Source: Candidatus Aminicenantota bacterium (GTDB lineage Bacteria; Acidobacteriota; Aminicenantia; Aminicenantales; UBA4085). From it: DNA of 37,750 bases. The notes below the pieces were generated by a model that saw nothing but the letters and a program-made list of their open reading frames with translations, was not told where the DNA came from and did not search any database. Both the position numbers and the translations under genes were made by a program. The number at the start of each line of letters is the position of its first letter. Position 1 is the stretch's first letter. The stretch lies in NCBI GenBank assembly GCA_022866045.1, contig JALHTW010000009.1, forward strand, positions 1 to 37,750. The letters are read 5' to 3'. Of this stretch, positions 26,072 to 33,664 are shown one piece after another.

Positions 26072-26461
26072 TTAATAGTCCGTCTTCTCGCTGCCGATTC
26101 CCAGGGCGTATTCCTTGACAATGGTTCCGCCCAGCACGTGTTTCTCGAAAATTTCCTGCGCTTTTTTTTCTGTCAGGTTGACGTACTTCACGGGCGCCTG
26201 GCCCGCGATTTCGATGGTTACCATAGGCTCCTGGCTGCACAAGCCCGCGCAGCCGGAGTTTGTCAGCAGGACGTCATGGACGTCCCGGGTTTCGAGCTCT
26301 TTGATAAAAGCGTTCATAATAGTTCTGGCTCCCGCTGCGATTCCGCACGTCCCCATATGGACATTGACTTTGGCCCGGAATCCGCTCCCTTCCCGGAGAG
26401 CGGTCGTGCGCTTGACCTGTTCTCTAATTTTTTCCAAGTCTTCGATTTTGAGTTTGGGCAT
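26072..26461 (-). CDS. hndB: HndB-like thioredoxin-fold 2Fe-2S protein
   Basis: 129 aa. After a helical N-terminus the thioredoxin-like fold begins with VHMGTC39GIAAGA and continues to TNSGC71AGLC75SQEPMVTI. Only three of the four usual 2Fe-2S cysteines are visible, as in HndB homologues. It lies between nuoE and nuoF types, the normal position of hndB, with GGGAGAGG before ATG 26461. It probably assists electron transfer or assembly around the flavoprotein. Confidence 0.85.
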   Translation of the reverse strand: MPKLKIEDLEKIREQVKRTTALREGSGFRAKVNVHMGTCGIAAGARTIMNAFIKELETRDVHDVLLTNSGCAGLCSQEPMVTIEIAGQAPVKYVNLTEKKAQEIFEKHVLGGTIVKEYALGIGSEKTDY

Positions 26462-26472
26462 CGGTCCTCTCC

Positions 26473-26928
26473 CTACTTCTTATATTTTTTAATCAATCCG
26501 GCCGCTTTGGTTTGAGTGATTTTCCCGTGGACGTCCTCCCCGACCATGACGACCGGAGCCAGACCGCAGCAGCCGACGCAGCGGACGGCGTCCAGGCTGT
26601 ACTCCATGTCGGGGCTCGTTTCGCCGGTTTTGATGCCGAGCTCCCGTTCGAACTTTTCGAGCACGAGCTGGGCGCCGCGAACATGGCAGGCCGTTCCAAG
26701 GCAGACGTGAATCGGATGCTTGCCTTTGGGCTTCAGGCTGAAGGCTGTGTAAAATGTGGCCAGGCTGAGGACGCGGCTGAGGGGGATATCCAGCTCCCTG
26801 GAGACGATCATGAGGGCGTTTTTCGGAAGGTAACTGAATTCCTCTTGGATGTCCTGCAAGATGGCAATGACGGCGCCCGGATCGGCCTGGTACTTGGTCA
26901 AGATTTCCGAGACGCGTTGCTCATTCAT
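26473..26928 (-). CDS. hndA: NuoE/HndA-type 2Fe-2S subunit
   Basis: 151 aa, the 24-kDa subunit family. Helical N-terminus, then the thioredoxin-like domain with ligands C76-x4-C81 (CLGTACHVRGA) and C117-x3-C121 (CVGCCGLAP). It partners the NuoF/HndC-type flavoprotein. AAGGAGG lies close to ATG 26928. The start overlaps the preceding gene by 4 bp and the end lies 11 bp from hndB, so the three Hnd-type genes are translated together. Confidence 0.93.
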   Translation of the reverse strand: MNEQRVSEILTKYQADPGAVIAILQDIQEEFSYLPKNALMIVSRELDIPLSRVLSLATFYTAFSLKPKGKHPIHVCLGTACHVRGAQLVLEKFERELGIKTGETSPDMEYSLDAVRCVGCCGLAPVVMVGEDVHGKITQTKAAGLIKKYKK

Positions 26929-27473
26929 GTTTTCCTCCTTATATGGTCTATCCCTTCATTGATATCATGCTTGATGAATTTGATGACTTGAGGGTCATTG
27001 ATCGGGATGCCGTGGAGCTGAGCTCGGAGGTCCCTTGTGTCGAAGGCGTATTTTTTACCGTTGACTGCGTGCGTGTAGCGGATGTCGATGTCCGGGTGGC
27101 CGGCAATCAAGGTCAGGAGTGTCAGGGTCAAATCCCCGAGCGGTTTGAGGTCAATATGGCTGAGCTGGAATGTCGCTCGAACCTTTGTTCCGCGGCCCGG
27201 CTGCGAACGGACGGTCAATGTTCCGCCAGCGGCTTTGGCGGCCTCGGTCAGCAAAGGCAATCCCAGCCCGATCCGCCGTGCTTTCTTGGTCGTGACAAAG
27301 GGATCGAGGGCACGTTCTAGGAGCTCTTTGTCCATGCCTTTTCCGTTATCCGCAATCTCCAGCGTCAGCCGGTCTTTTTGCCTGTTTTCCTCAAGCCGGA
27401 TACGGATTTCATCGGCCTGGGCCTCGACCGAATTTTCGGCAATATCGAGAATGTGGAGCGACAGGTCTTCCAT
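26925..27473 (-). CDS. GHKL ATPase-domain protein (kinase-like, without phosphoacceptor domain)
   Basis: 182 aa. HATPase motifs are ENSVEAQADEI (N-box), IADNGKGMD (G1) and RRIGLGLPLL (G2), but no HisKA domain and no membrane segment. The last 60 residues are an uncharacterised tail. Genes of this type commonly precede NuoE/NuoF subunits of NAD-linked hydrogenases in clostridia-like clusters and are thought to be regulatory. A second GHKL protein lies at 29880-30332. It follows the PHP gene by 8 bp. Confidence 0.8.
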   Translation of the reverse strand: MEDLSLHILDIAENSVEAQADEIRIRLEENRQKDRLTLEIADNGKGMDKELLERALDPFVTTKKARRIGLGLPLLTEAAKAAGGTLTVRSQPGRGTKVRATFQLSHIDLKPLGDLTLTLLTLIAGHPDIDIRYTHAVNGKKYAFDTRDLRAQLHGIPINDPQVIKFIKHDINEGIDHIRRKT

Positions 27474-27481
27474 GGTTTGCC

Positions 27482-28213
27482 TCAGTGGATGATTTTCCTT
27501 CCTCCGGTGTCTAAGAAGGCCATTTTTATTTCGTCGAGCGTTCCCGCCTGGAGCAGGAACGTCGTCGTTCCTATGCCGATCTCGTTCAAAAAATGCGCAT
27601 CGGATGAAGAAATGACCGGAAGGTGCGGGGCGAACTTGGCCTGCGCCTCGCTGAAGCTCATGCGGGGAGAAATCTCCAGGGCGTCAAGCTCGAGATGGTC
27701 AGGGATGAAGCCGAGTTGACCGATCAGGCTGAAACCCTCGCGGTCGATATGGGAGGCGACGGCCAGGCCGTTTAAGGAGTGGATCGTTGCGACAACTTCT
27801 TCCAGGGTCAGGGTTGAGGCCCCGATGAGGAGCCTTTTGTTAAAGCCGAGAACATCCCCCCGGTGATTGACGATGACCTGCATCCCGAACGCCCGTTCGT
27901 CATTTTCGCCAGGGAGATGGGCATAGATGATGTCTTGCAGGGCGAGGGCGGGCTCCACCTTGTCGAATAGGGCGAGGATGTGGACTTCCTCCTGAGACGT
28001 AACCTCCATGCCGGGAAGGACGCGGATGTCAAACTTCTCCGCGGCCTTCATCAACGCCGGCGTATTCTCGGCGGAATTGTGGTCGCAGATGCCGAGAATG
28101 TCGAGTTCCTTGATTTTGGCCTGGTTGGCGATTTTATGCGGAGACATTTCCAGGTCGCCGCAGGGCGAGAGACAGGTGTGGACGTGCAGGTCGGCTCTAT
28201 AAGTCCTGAGCAT
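27482..28213 (-). CDS. PHP-domain metal-dependent phosphoesterase
   Basis: 243 aa. Metal-binding motifs: DLHVHT (H10, H12), GICDHNS, PGMEVTSQEEVHILALF, ASHIDREG and SSSDAH. This is the PHP fold, related to histidinol phosphatase and polymerase PHP domains. The substrate is unknown. The family occurs next to DRTGG and GHKL proteins in NAD-linked hydrogenase clusters, where its role is not established. GAAGGA lies before ATG 28213. Gaps of 3 and 8 bp to its neighbours place it inside the operon. Confidence 0.85.
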   Translation of the reverse strand: MLRTYRADLHVHTCLSPCGDLEMSPHKIANQAKIKELDILGICDHNSAENTPALMKAAEKFDIRVLPGMEVTSQEEVHILALFDKVEPALALQDIIYAHLPGENDERAFGMQVIVNHRGDVLGFNKRLLIGASTLTLEEVVATIHSLNGLAVASHIDREGFSLIGQLGFIPDHLELDALEISPRMSFSEAQAKFAPHLPVISSSDAHFLNEIGIGTTTFLLQAGTLDEIKMAFLDTGGRKIIH

Positions 28214-28216
28214 CGG

Positions 28217-28558
28217 CTAATCCTTCGGCATGATCAGTCCATACAGTTTTCCTGAAATCCCAAATGCGGAGTCCGCCGTTCTGAGGAGGATCACATTTTC
28301 TTCCCGGGCTCTTTTGAGCGTATCTTCGTCCGGCGTCCGGTTGTTGACAAAAATGACCGCGGCCAAATCTTTGAGTTTGGCGACGGCGACGACGTTCTGA
28401 TGAGTTTGGAACGTGATCCAGATATTCTTTTCCCGGCTATGGGCCAAAACATCGCTCAGCATATCGCTGGTATAACCGCCCCTGACTTCGACATTAAAAT
28501 CTCCCTGAAGCTGTAACACTTCCAGGGATAAGGCGTTGATGATGTTCATAAGTTGCAT
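28217..28558 (-). CDS. DRTGG-domain protein (copy 2)
   Basis: 113 aa, one small alpha/beta domain of the DRTGG family: GGYTSDMLSDVLAHSREKNIWITFQTHQNVVAVAKLKDLAAVIFVNN. The family is found beside regulatory ATPases and may bind a nucleotide or ligand; no catalytic residues are evident. AAGGAAAAG precedes ATG 28558, and the start overlaps the [FeFe]-hydrogenase-like gene by 13 bp. It is paralogous to the protein at 30329-30700 (both have SDxLSDVLA- or SADLMSDVLA-type cores). Confidence 0.75.
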   Translation of the reverse strand: MQLMNIINALSLEVLQLQGDFNVEVRGGYTSDMLSDVLAHSREKNIWITFQTHQNVVAVAKLKDLAAVIFVNNRTPDEDTLKRAREENVILLRTADSAFGISGKLYGLIMPKD

Positions 28559-29883
28559 GGTTCTTTTCCTTTTAATGGGATCCTGCTTTTTCTCCCGGGA
28601 GCGGCGGCGGAGAGCTCTTGGCCGGCGGATTTGATGACGCAGTCGGCCAACTTGGCTTCGCCTTTAACCACATCCTCGGCGAAGGTCAGACACGTCGGAG
28701 AACCGCAGGCACCGCAGTCGATCTTCGGCAGCGTCTCATAGAGATCATCCTTTTGTTTTCTTTTGGCGATCGCGCGGGTGAGGTCGTCGTCCAGGGGCTT
28801 GAGCGGCCGGACCTCAATCTTCCCTTCCATGAAGAAATATTTTTCTTGGTAACGCTTCCGGACCTCCCGGATGTCCGGGCAGGCTTTAATTTTCTCAAAT
28901 TCCAGGGTTTCGATAAGCTTGAGGATCTTGTTGTAAGAAATATAAACATTTTCCACGGTGAGCGACCCTCCGACGCAACCTTGGAGGCAGGAGTAGGCTT
29001 CGATGTAATCGATGTTGCGGAGTTTTCCGCGTTCGATGTCGTCAAAGACTTTGATGATGTCGGTCAGTCCGGACACCGAGAGCGAGTTCCGCAGCCTCAA
29101 CGTCCGGCAGATGCCACCGACCATGGCCCAGCCGATGCCCAGAATGCAGATGTTTTCCAAGCTCTTCCGATAGCTCTCGTTCGCCACGGCTTCCATGGCA
29201 GAGAGAAGTGGTCCATAAATGTCGGAAATGGCAATCGCCCCGTCGAGATGGGATTTCCCTTTTTCGGCCGGCTGCTTGATAGAAATCATTTTGGAAGGGC
29301 ACGGGGTGAGATAGAATGCGCCGATATCCTTTTCGTTCAGGCCGTACTGCCGGGCTTTTTTCTTTTTGATCTCCCGGGCGGCGATTTCGCGCGGATTATC
29401 GATCGGGATCAGGAGATCGACGAGATCCGGGTATCTGACCTGGATGAGGCGGACGATAACGGGACAGGTGTTAGAAATCAAAGGCTTTGGCCCTTTGTAG
29501 TCCCTGATGTATTCTTGGATGGCGAAGCTGATCTCGCCGCATGTCAAAGCCTGGTCGAAGGCGTCGTCAAAGCCGATTTTTTTCAGGCCATTAAGAATTT
29601 TGTCCGGCAGAATTTCCCGGCCGAACTGGGCGTAGAGCGCAGGCGACGGGATGGCGATAGTATGCCGGAATTTTGTGAGCTCGCCGAAAGGATTGGTAAG
29701 CGGGACAATGGCGCCGTTGGGGCAGGCGGTGATGCATTCGCCGCAGTCGATGCATTTTTCTTCGAGCATCAGGGCTTTTCCGCTTCTCACGCGGATGGCT
29801 TGGGTCGGGCAGGTCCGCATGCACCTCATCCGCCCCGCGCAACGATCGGTGTTGATCTGGATGGAATGAGAGTACAGACTCAT
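28546..29883 (-). CDS. [FeFe]-hydrogenase-like protein with C-terminal 4Fe-4S domain, probably regulatory
   Basis: 445 aa. An N-terminal ferredoxin region (C15, C21, C25; C44-C47-C50-C54) precedes an H-cluster-type domain. The four H-cluster ligand cysteines are in place: C140 (SNTCPV), C195 (TPCPSK), C299 and C303 (SCLQGCVGG). The proton-transfer Cys of TSCCP is Thr here and the MACxxGC motif is SCLQGC, as in the sensory or low-activity groups. A C-terminal CxxCxxxxC...C domain (C390, C393, C398, C415) is of the CFeSP/RnfB type. Flanked on both sides by GHKL and DRTGG genes, it looks like an H2 or redox sensor of the complex rather than its main catalyst. It has no PAS domain. Overlaps of 4 and 13 bp embed it in the operon. 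Confidence 0.82.
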   Translation of the reverse strand: MSLYSHSIQINTDRCAGRMRCMRTCPTQAIRVRSGKALMLEEKCIDCGECITACPNGAIVPLTNPFGELTKFRHTIAIPSPALYAQFGREILPDKILNGLKKIGFDDAFDQALTCGEISFAIQEYIRDYKGPKPLISNTCPVIVRLIQVRYPDLVDLLIPIDNPREIAAREIKKKKARQYGLNEKDIGAFYLTPCPSKMISIKQPAEKGKSHLDGAIAISDIYGPLLSAMEAVANESYRKSLENICILGIGWAMVGGICRTLRLRNSLSVSGLTDIIKVFDDIERGKLRNIDYIEAYSCLQGCVGGSLTVENVYISYNKILKLIETLEFEKIKACPDIREVRKRYQEKYFFMEGKIEVRPLKPLDDDLTRAIAKRKQKDDLYETLPKIDCGACGSPTCLTFAEDVVKGEAKLADCVIKSAGQELSAAAPGRKSRIPLKGKEPCNL

Positions 29884-30332
29884 GGATTGGCTTTCACTTT
29901 TGGATTGAGATAAATGACGATCTCGAGCCGGGTGCCCTTTCCCACCTCCGAGGAAATCTCGAACAGATCGGAGTTTTTTTTGATGTTGGGGAGGCCCATG
30001 CCCGCGCCGAACCCCATCTCCCGCATTTCGGGAGTGGCCGTGGAATATCCTTCCTTCATGGCCAGTTTGATGTCGGGAATGCCCGGTCCTTGATCTTGAA
30101 GGTGGAGATGAACCATCTCCGGCGTGACTCGCAGGGTCATTTCTCCTTTTTCGGCGTACATGACGACATTCATTTCGGCTTCATAAGTCGCGATGGCCGT
30201 ACGGCGGATGATGGACGGGTCGATCCCGAGCTCTTTGAGGATGTCCTTAACGGTCGTTGAAGCTTTTCCGGCGCGGCCGAAATTCCCTCCGATGATTTCA
30301 AAGGACTGCGATAGGACATTCTCGCCGCTCAT
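29880..30332 (-). CDS. GHKL ATPase-domain protein, anti-sigma-factor-like (copy 1)
   Basis: 150 aa, RsbT/RsbW-like ATPase fold. Motifs: helix TTVKDILKELGIDPSIIRRTAIATYEAEMNVVMYA (N-box region), LQDQGPGIPDI (G1) and GFGAGMGLPNIKKNSD (G2). No phosphoacceptor domain. ATG 30332 overlaps the preceding DRTGG gene by 4 bp; longer upstream frame is unrelated sequence antisense or out of frame to that gene. Such proteins may phosphorylate Ser/Thr of a partner or sequester a regulator. The downstream gene overlaps it by 4 bp. Confidence 0.82.
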   Translation of the reverse strand: MSGENVLSQSFEIIGGNFGRAGKASTTVKDILKELGIDPSIIRRTAIATYEAEMNVVMYAEKGEMTLRVTPEMVHLHLQDQGPGIPDIKLAMKEGYSTATPEMREMGFGAGMGLPNIKKNSDLFEISSEVGKGTRLEIVIYLNPKVKANP

Positions 30333-30700
30333 TCCTTTTTTATTGTGTCCGAAACAAGAATTCCTAGAAGGCCGTGCGTGTAAAGGATTCCGCAAGCCTC
30401 GTACATCATGCGCTTCGTGGAGAGGACCGGGATTCCCTTGACCATGGCCAGCTCCAATCCCTCTTCGTCCGGCCATTTCCCCCGGACATAGACGATGGCC
30501 TTGGCTTCGAGGATATCGGCCGTCCGGACGGACTGCGCGTTGCTCAGCCCTGTCAGCAGCAGCTGCCCGGGTTGGCCGAAGGCCAGGACGTCGCTCATCA
30601 GGTCCGCGCTGCAGGCGCATTCGATATTGGTTTCAAGGAGGGCTTCGGTTCCCCAGACGACCTCGGCCTGAAGGAGGCGCTGAATTTCCCTGAGCTTCAT
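30329..30700 (-). CDS. DRTGG-domain protein (copy 1)
   Basis: 123 aa, a single DRTGG-type domain: ECACSADLMSDVLAFGQPGQLLLTGLSNAQSVRTADILEAKAIVYVRGKWPDEEGLELA. It pairs with the GHKL protein downstream (4-bp overlap), and the same pair recurs later in the operon. ATG 30700 begins 1 bp after the stop of the HdrA N-terminal gene; an upstream TTG at 30718 is less likely. No catalytic motif is visible. Confidence 0.78.
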   Translation of the reverse strand: MKLREIQRLLQAEVVWGTEALLETNIECACSADLMSDVLAFGQPGQLLLTGLSNAQSVRTADILEAKAIVYVRGKWPDEEGLELAMVKGIPVLSTKRMMYEACGILYTHGLLGILVSDTIKKE

Positions 30701-30701
30701 A

Positions 30702-31553
30702 TTAATGTTCTTTTCCAACTTCTTTGATGATCATCTTTCCTTTGCGGATGATCCGTTCCGAGGGGGTGACCGTGGTCGGGCAATTTTCCCAGCAGGCGCC
30801 GCAGCCGTTGCATTTATCGATATCGACATAACGCGCTTTCTTCCGGATTTTAGCCTTGAAATTCCCGATATAGCCCGAAATTTCCTCAACCTCGCTCCAG
30901 GTCAGCAGCTCGATATTGGGGTGCTTTCCTGCCTCGCTCATCTTGGGAGTGAGGATGCAGGCCGAGCAGTCGAGAGTTGGAAAGGTCTTGTCGAGCTGTG
31001 ACATGTGGCCTCCGATGGACGGCTGCTGCTCGACAAGATAGACTTTTTTTCCGGACTTGGCGTAGGTCAGAGCGGCCTGAATGCCGGCGATCCCGCCGCC
31101 GACGATCAAAACTTCGGGGCGGACCGGAACTTCTTTTTTGGTCAGGGAATCATGCAGGGCGACCCGGCGGACGGCGGCCGAGATCAAGGCCTCGGCTTTT
31201 TTGGTCGCGTCCGCGGGCTTAAGCGTGACCCATGACACCTGCTCGCGGATATTCGACATCTGGAAATAGAAGGGATTCAACCCTCCTTCGGCCGTCACGC
31301 CCCGGACCGTGGGCTCATGCATGAGGGGAGAGCAGGAGGCGACGACGACGCGGTTCAGGTCGTGTTCCTTGATGCTCTTTTTGATCAATTCCTGTCCCGG
31401 ATCGGAACACATGAATTTGTATTCTTTGGCGACGATGACATCGTCCAGCTTGGCGGCGAAGTCCAAAACCTCGGTGACATTGACTTTTCCGGCGATGTTG
31501 GTGCCGCAGTGGCAGACGAAAACGCCGATTCTCGGCTGACCGTTATGGCTCAT
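30702..31553 (-). CDS. hdrA: N-terminal half of HdrA (FAD-binding part)
   Basis: 283 aa against about 650 for intact HdrA. It has the N-terminal cluster domain (IGVFVC14HC16GTNI, C49, C74), the flavin/nucleotide motif GGGIAGIQAALTYAKSG (152-168), EQQPSIGGHMSQLDKTFPTLDCSACILTPKM (175-205) and the inserted ferredoxin motif C248-x2-C251-x2-C254-x3-C258. It then ends with a normal TAA at 30702-30704, exactly where intact HdrA continues into the xxxPQAVP segment. The missing half is fused to another protein at 22459-24216. It overlaps hdrB by 4 bp. HdrA holds the bifurcating FAD of Hdr-Mvh complexes. Confidence 0.9.
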   Translation of the reverse strand: MSHNGQPRIGVFVCHCGTNIAGKVNVTEVLDFAAKLDDVIVAKEYKFMCSDPGQELIKKSIKEHDLNRVVVASCSPLMHEPTVRGVTAEGGLNPFYFQMSNIREQVSWVTLKPADATKKAEALISAAVRRVALHDSLTKKEVPVRPEVLIVGGGIAGIQAALTYAKSGKKVYLVEQQPSIGGHMSQLDKTFPTLDCSACILTPKMSEAGKHPNIELLTWSEVEEISGYIGNFKAKIRKKARYVDIDKCNGCGACWENCPTTVTPSERIIRKGKMIIKEVGKEH

Positions 31554-32434
31554 AGCGTCCCTCCGTTTTTAAGCTTTTTCCAGACCGGCTTCAACGAAAC
31601 GATCGACCGGGAAAATCCGAGGTCTTCTTTGGCGATACCCATCGCCAGTCCCAGCAATTGGCTGAAATAGAGGATGGGCATCGCGACGTCGTCCTTGTAT
31701 TTGCGCCCGGCCTTGTCCTGGGTGATTTCCAGGTTGAACTGGCAAAGAGGGCAGATCGTGACGATGGCGTCCGCGCCCTTCCGCTTGGCTTCTTTAAGAA
31801 GGATGTAATTCAGCCGCAGCCCGACCTCTTCGATCGTCCCGGTCAATGACCCTCCGCAGCAGCGTGTCTTGGCCGAGTAATTCACGGACTCGGCTCCCAC
31901 GGCCTCCAGAAGGCGGTCCAGCTTTGTGGGATAATCGGGATCATCGAAATCGGTGTACGGCCGGACGAGCTGGCACCCGTAGTAGCAGGCCACCTTGAGC
32001 CCTTTGAGAGGCCGTCGGACCAACTCCTTGATTTTCGGCAGGCCCACATCCTCGCTGAGAACCTGCAGGGGATGCTTGACGGCGACCTTGCCCTGGTATT
32101 CGCAGCCGACGCTCTTCAAATCCTTCAATATTTTGGCGGCCTTCGGCTGGGACCCCGCCAGGAAGATGTTGGATTTCTTGAGGGTCAGGTAGCAGCCGGC
32201 GCAGGGAGCGATGATGTCCTTTCCGGCTTTTTCGGCGAGGGCCAGGTTTCGCCCGCAGACGGCGGCGGCCATGGTATCGTCCACGGAAAAGTAAGCGGTC
32301 GCGCCGCAGCAGTTCCAGTCCTCAAGTTCCTGGAGCGGCATGCCGATCTCTTTGAAAACGGGAAGGATGGATTCTTCGTAAGCCCGGGAACTGCCTTTGA
32401 GCGAACAGCCGGGATAATAAACGTAACCGTTCAT
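31550..32434 (-). CDS. hdrB: Heterodisulfide reductase-like subunit B
   Basis: 294 aa with two complete CCG domains: C10, C42-C43, C78, C81 and C154, C192-C193, C228, C231. In methanogens these bind two non-cubane 4Fe-4S clusters that reduce the CoM-CoB disulfide. In a bacterium the substrate is unknown and may be another disulfide or protein partner. It overlaps hdrC and the HdrA N-terminal gene by 4 bp each. Confidence 0.92.
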   Translation of the reverse strand: MNGYVYYPGCSLKGSSRAYEESILPVFKEIGMPLQELEDWNCCGATAYFSVDDTMAAAVCGRNLALAEKAGKDIIAPCAGCYLTLKKSNIFLAGSQPKAAKILKDLKSVGCEYQGKVAVKHPLQVLSEDVGLPKIKELVRRPLKGLKVACYYGCQLVRPYTDFDDPDYPTKLDRLLEAVGAESVNYSAKTRCCGGSLTGTIEEVGLRLNYILLKEAKRKGADAIVTICPLCQFNLEITQDKAGRKYKDDVAMPILYFSQLLGLAMGIAKEDLGFSRSIVSLKPVWKKLKNGGTL

Positions 32435-33012
32435 CGGGTGTCCTCCTTGATAGCCTTTAATAAGGCTCCCAGTTGCTTTCTGTCTTTGATGGATTCTTTC
32501 TTGAGAGACATGCGTCCGGTCTTCATGAGTTTGAGCCCAAGAGGGGCCATTTTGAACAAGCCGAAGGGGTTGCGGGATTTGAGGTAGAGGTTAAGGATGA
32601 GCCACATTTCTGAATTCCGGCCGTATTTCGCGATCAGCCGGGACATTTGCCTGTCCAGGACCGGAATGGCGAACCGCGAGGGATAGACTTTCTCTTCGAT
32701 GGCTTTCCGCTTGAGAGCATACATGACGTCGGTGATTTTGATTTTGGATGGGCAGCGCACCTGGCACGTGTAGCAGGATGGACAAAGCCAGATGGTGAAG
32801 CTCCTCAGGGCTTCGTCTTTGAAGCCGCTTTTAATCATGGCGATGATTTTTCTCGGCGTATAATCCATATAGACGGCCATCGGGCAGGAACTGCTGCATG
32901 TCCCGCATTGGATGCATTCATCGATTTCTTCGCATCTCGACATTTCCTTGATTTCGTCCACAAAGCCGGAATCCAGTTCTTCCTCGTATTTGACTTTTTT
33001 ATGGATTTCCAT
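32431..33012 (-). CDS. hdrC: Heterodisulfide reductase-like subunit C
   Basis: 193 aa ferredoxin-type protein. Cluster motifs C33-x2-C36-x2-C39-x3-C43 (CIQCGTCSSSCP) and C77-x2-C80-x2-C83-x3-C87 (CPSCYTCQVRCP) hold two 4Fe-4S clusters that connect HdrA to HdrB. It is the first gene of the 13.5-kb operon. AGAGGAGG lies 6 nt before ATG 33012. Confidence 0.92.
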   Translation of the reverse strand: MEIHKKVKYEEELDSGFVDEIKEMSRCEEIDECIQCGTCSSSCPMAVYMDYTPRKIIAMIKSGFKDEALRSFTIWLCPSCYTCQVRCPSKIKITDVMYALKRKAIEEKVYPSRFAIPVLDRQMSRLIAKYGRNSEMWLILNLYLKSRNPFGLFKMAPLGLKLMKTGRMSLKKESIKDRKQLGALLKAIKEDTR

Positions 33013-33367
33013 GAATCCTCCTCTTAGAAATCATTCATAGGACAAGTTTTCTCCGGAAATCTATGGCAGGCCATTTCCTCCTCCCGTTTCGCCGGCCGGC
33101 AGAAAAAGAAGGGGGAATCCTTGGCTCTGTGGAAGAGGTCTCTGATGCCGGGGGCCTGGTGACGAATTGTAGAGGGAGACAGTCGGCAGGGCCGGAAGGA
33201 ACGCTGAGGAATAATGGCCGTAACAATACATCTCAAACGCAATAAGAAATCACGTCTTCGAGCGCGCCGATTTCTCCTCTTGGAGGTACAACTCAATTCC
33301 CTTACAGATTCCTGCATCAAAATTTTCTATCTAAATGATAGGGTTGGTAGGAAATCCCCTATATTTA
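33013..33367 (-). other. Long 5' leader of the hdr-hnd-mvh operon
   Basis: If transcription starts about 7 nt after the promoter box at 33374, the leader is about 355 nt. It holds a CCTCC-AAGA-GGAG hairpin near 33276-33289 that could pair ribosome-binding-site-like sequence. No recognised riboswitch and no convincing gene were seen; a Ser/Arg-rich open frame (33024-33320) has no family resemblance. Confidence 0.4.
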
Positions 33368-33373
33368 GTATTA

Positions 33374-33402
33374 ATTCTATTTGGAAAAAAACTCTTTGTC
33401 AA
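33374..33402 (-). promoter_or_regulatory. Sigma70-type promoter of the hdr-hnd-mvh operon
   Basis: On the minus strand TTGACA (33397-33402), 17 bp, TAGAAT (33374-33379). A perfect -35 with optimal spacing makes this one of the best promoters in the window. It differs in class from the sigma54 promoters of hydBGDA and hypBA. Confidence 0.75.
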
Positions 33403-33421
33403 TAGATTTCGCGTAATTTTT

Positions 33422-33437
33422 CCCCATGACTATGGGG
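33422..33437. promoter_or_regulatory. Perfect 16-bp palindrome upstream of the hdr promoter
   Basis: CCCCAT-GACT-ATGGGG lies 20 bp upstream of the -35 box, a usual place for an activator. On the plus strand it is followed by TATTTTT, so a plus-strand terminator hairpin is the alternative, but no plus-strand gene precedes it. Confidence 0.45.
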
Positions 33438-33572
33438 TATTTTTCCACATTTTCTTTATCAGTATCTCTTTCGGCGTTAATTTTTCGGCTTATTCTTTCT
33501 ATCATGCCTTCGCCTGAAACGCGGGATCGGCATCATCCATGTCTTTCGCCAGGCCCATCCCGCTTACTCAAT

Positions 33573-33631
33573 TAGGGGGGATTTGATATAGCACGTATGA
33601 AGACTTTATCTTAGTGATATTAAACCCCCTA
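33573..33631. repeat. Imperfect inverted repeat, possible relic of the dispersed GGGGGG-type repeat
   Basis: TAGGGGGGATTTGATAT (33573-33589) and GATATTAAACCCCCTA (33616-33631) face each other. The G6-ATT core resembles the end of the repeat copy at 34985. From 33438 to 33915 no gene is supported. Confidence 0.4.
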
Positions 33632-33664
33632 CCCCACAAATCCGGAGACACGAACCTATTTTTT

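Noticed and set aside
33024-33320. 98-codon frame in the hdr leader
   Set aside because: Arg/Ser/Pro-rich, no good start context, no recognisable fold; it lies in the predicted untranslated leader.
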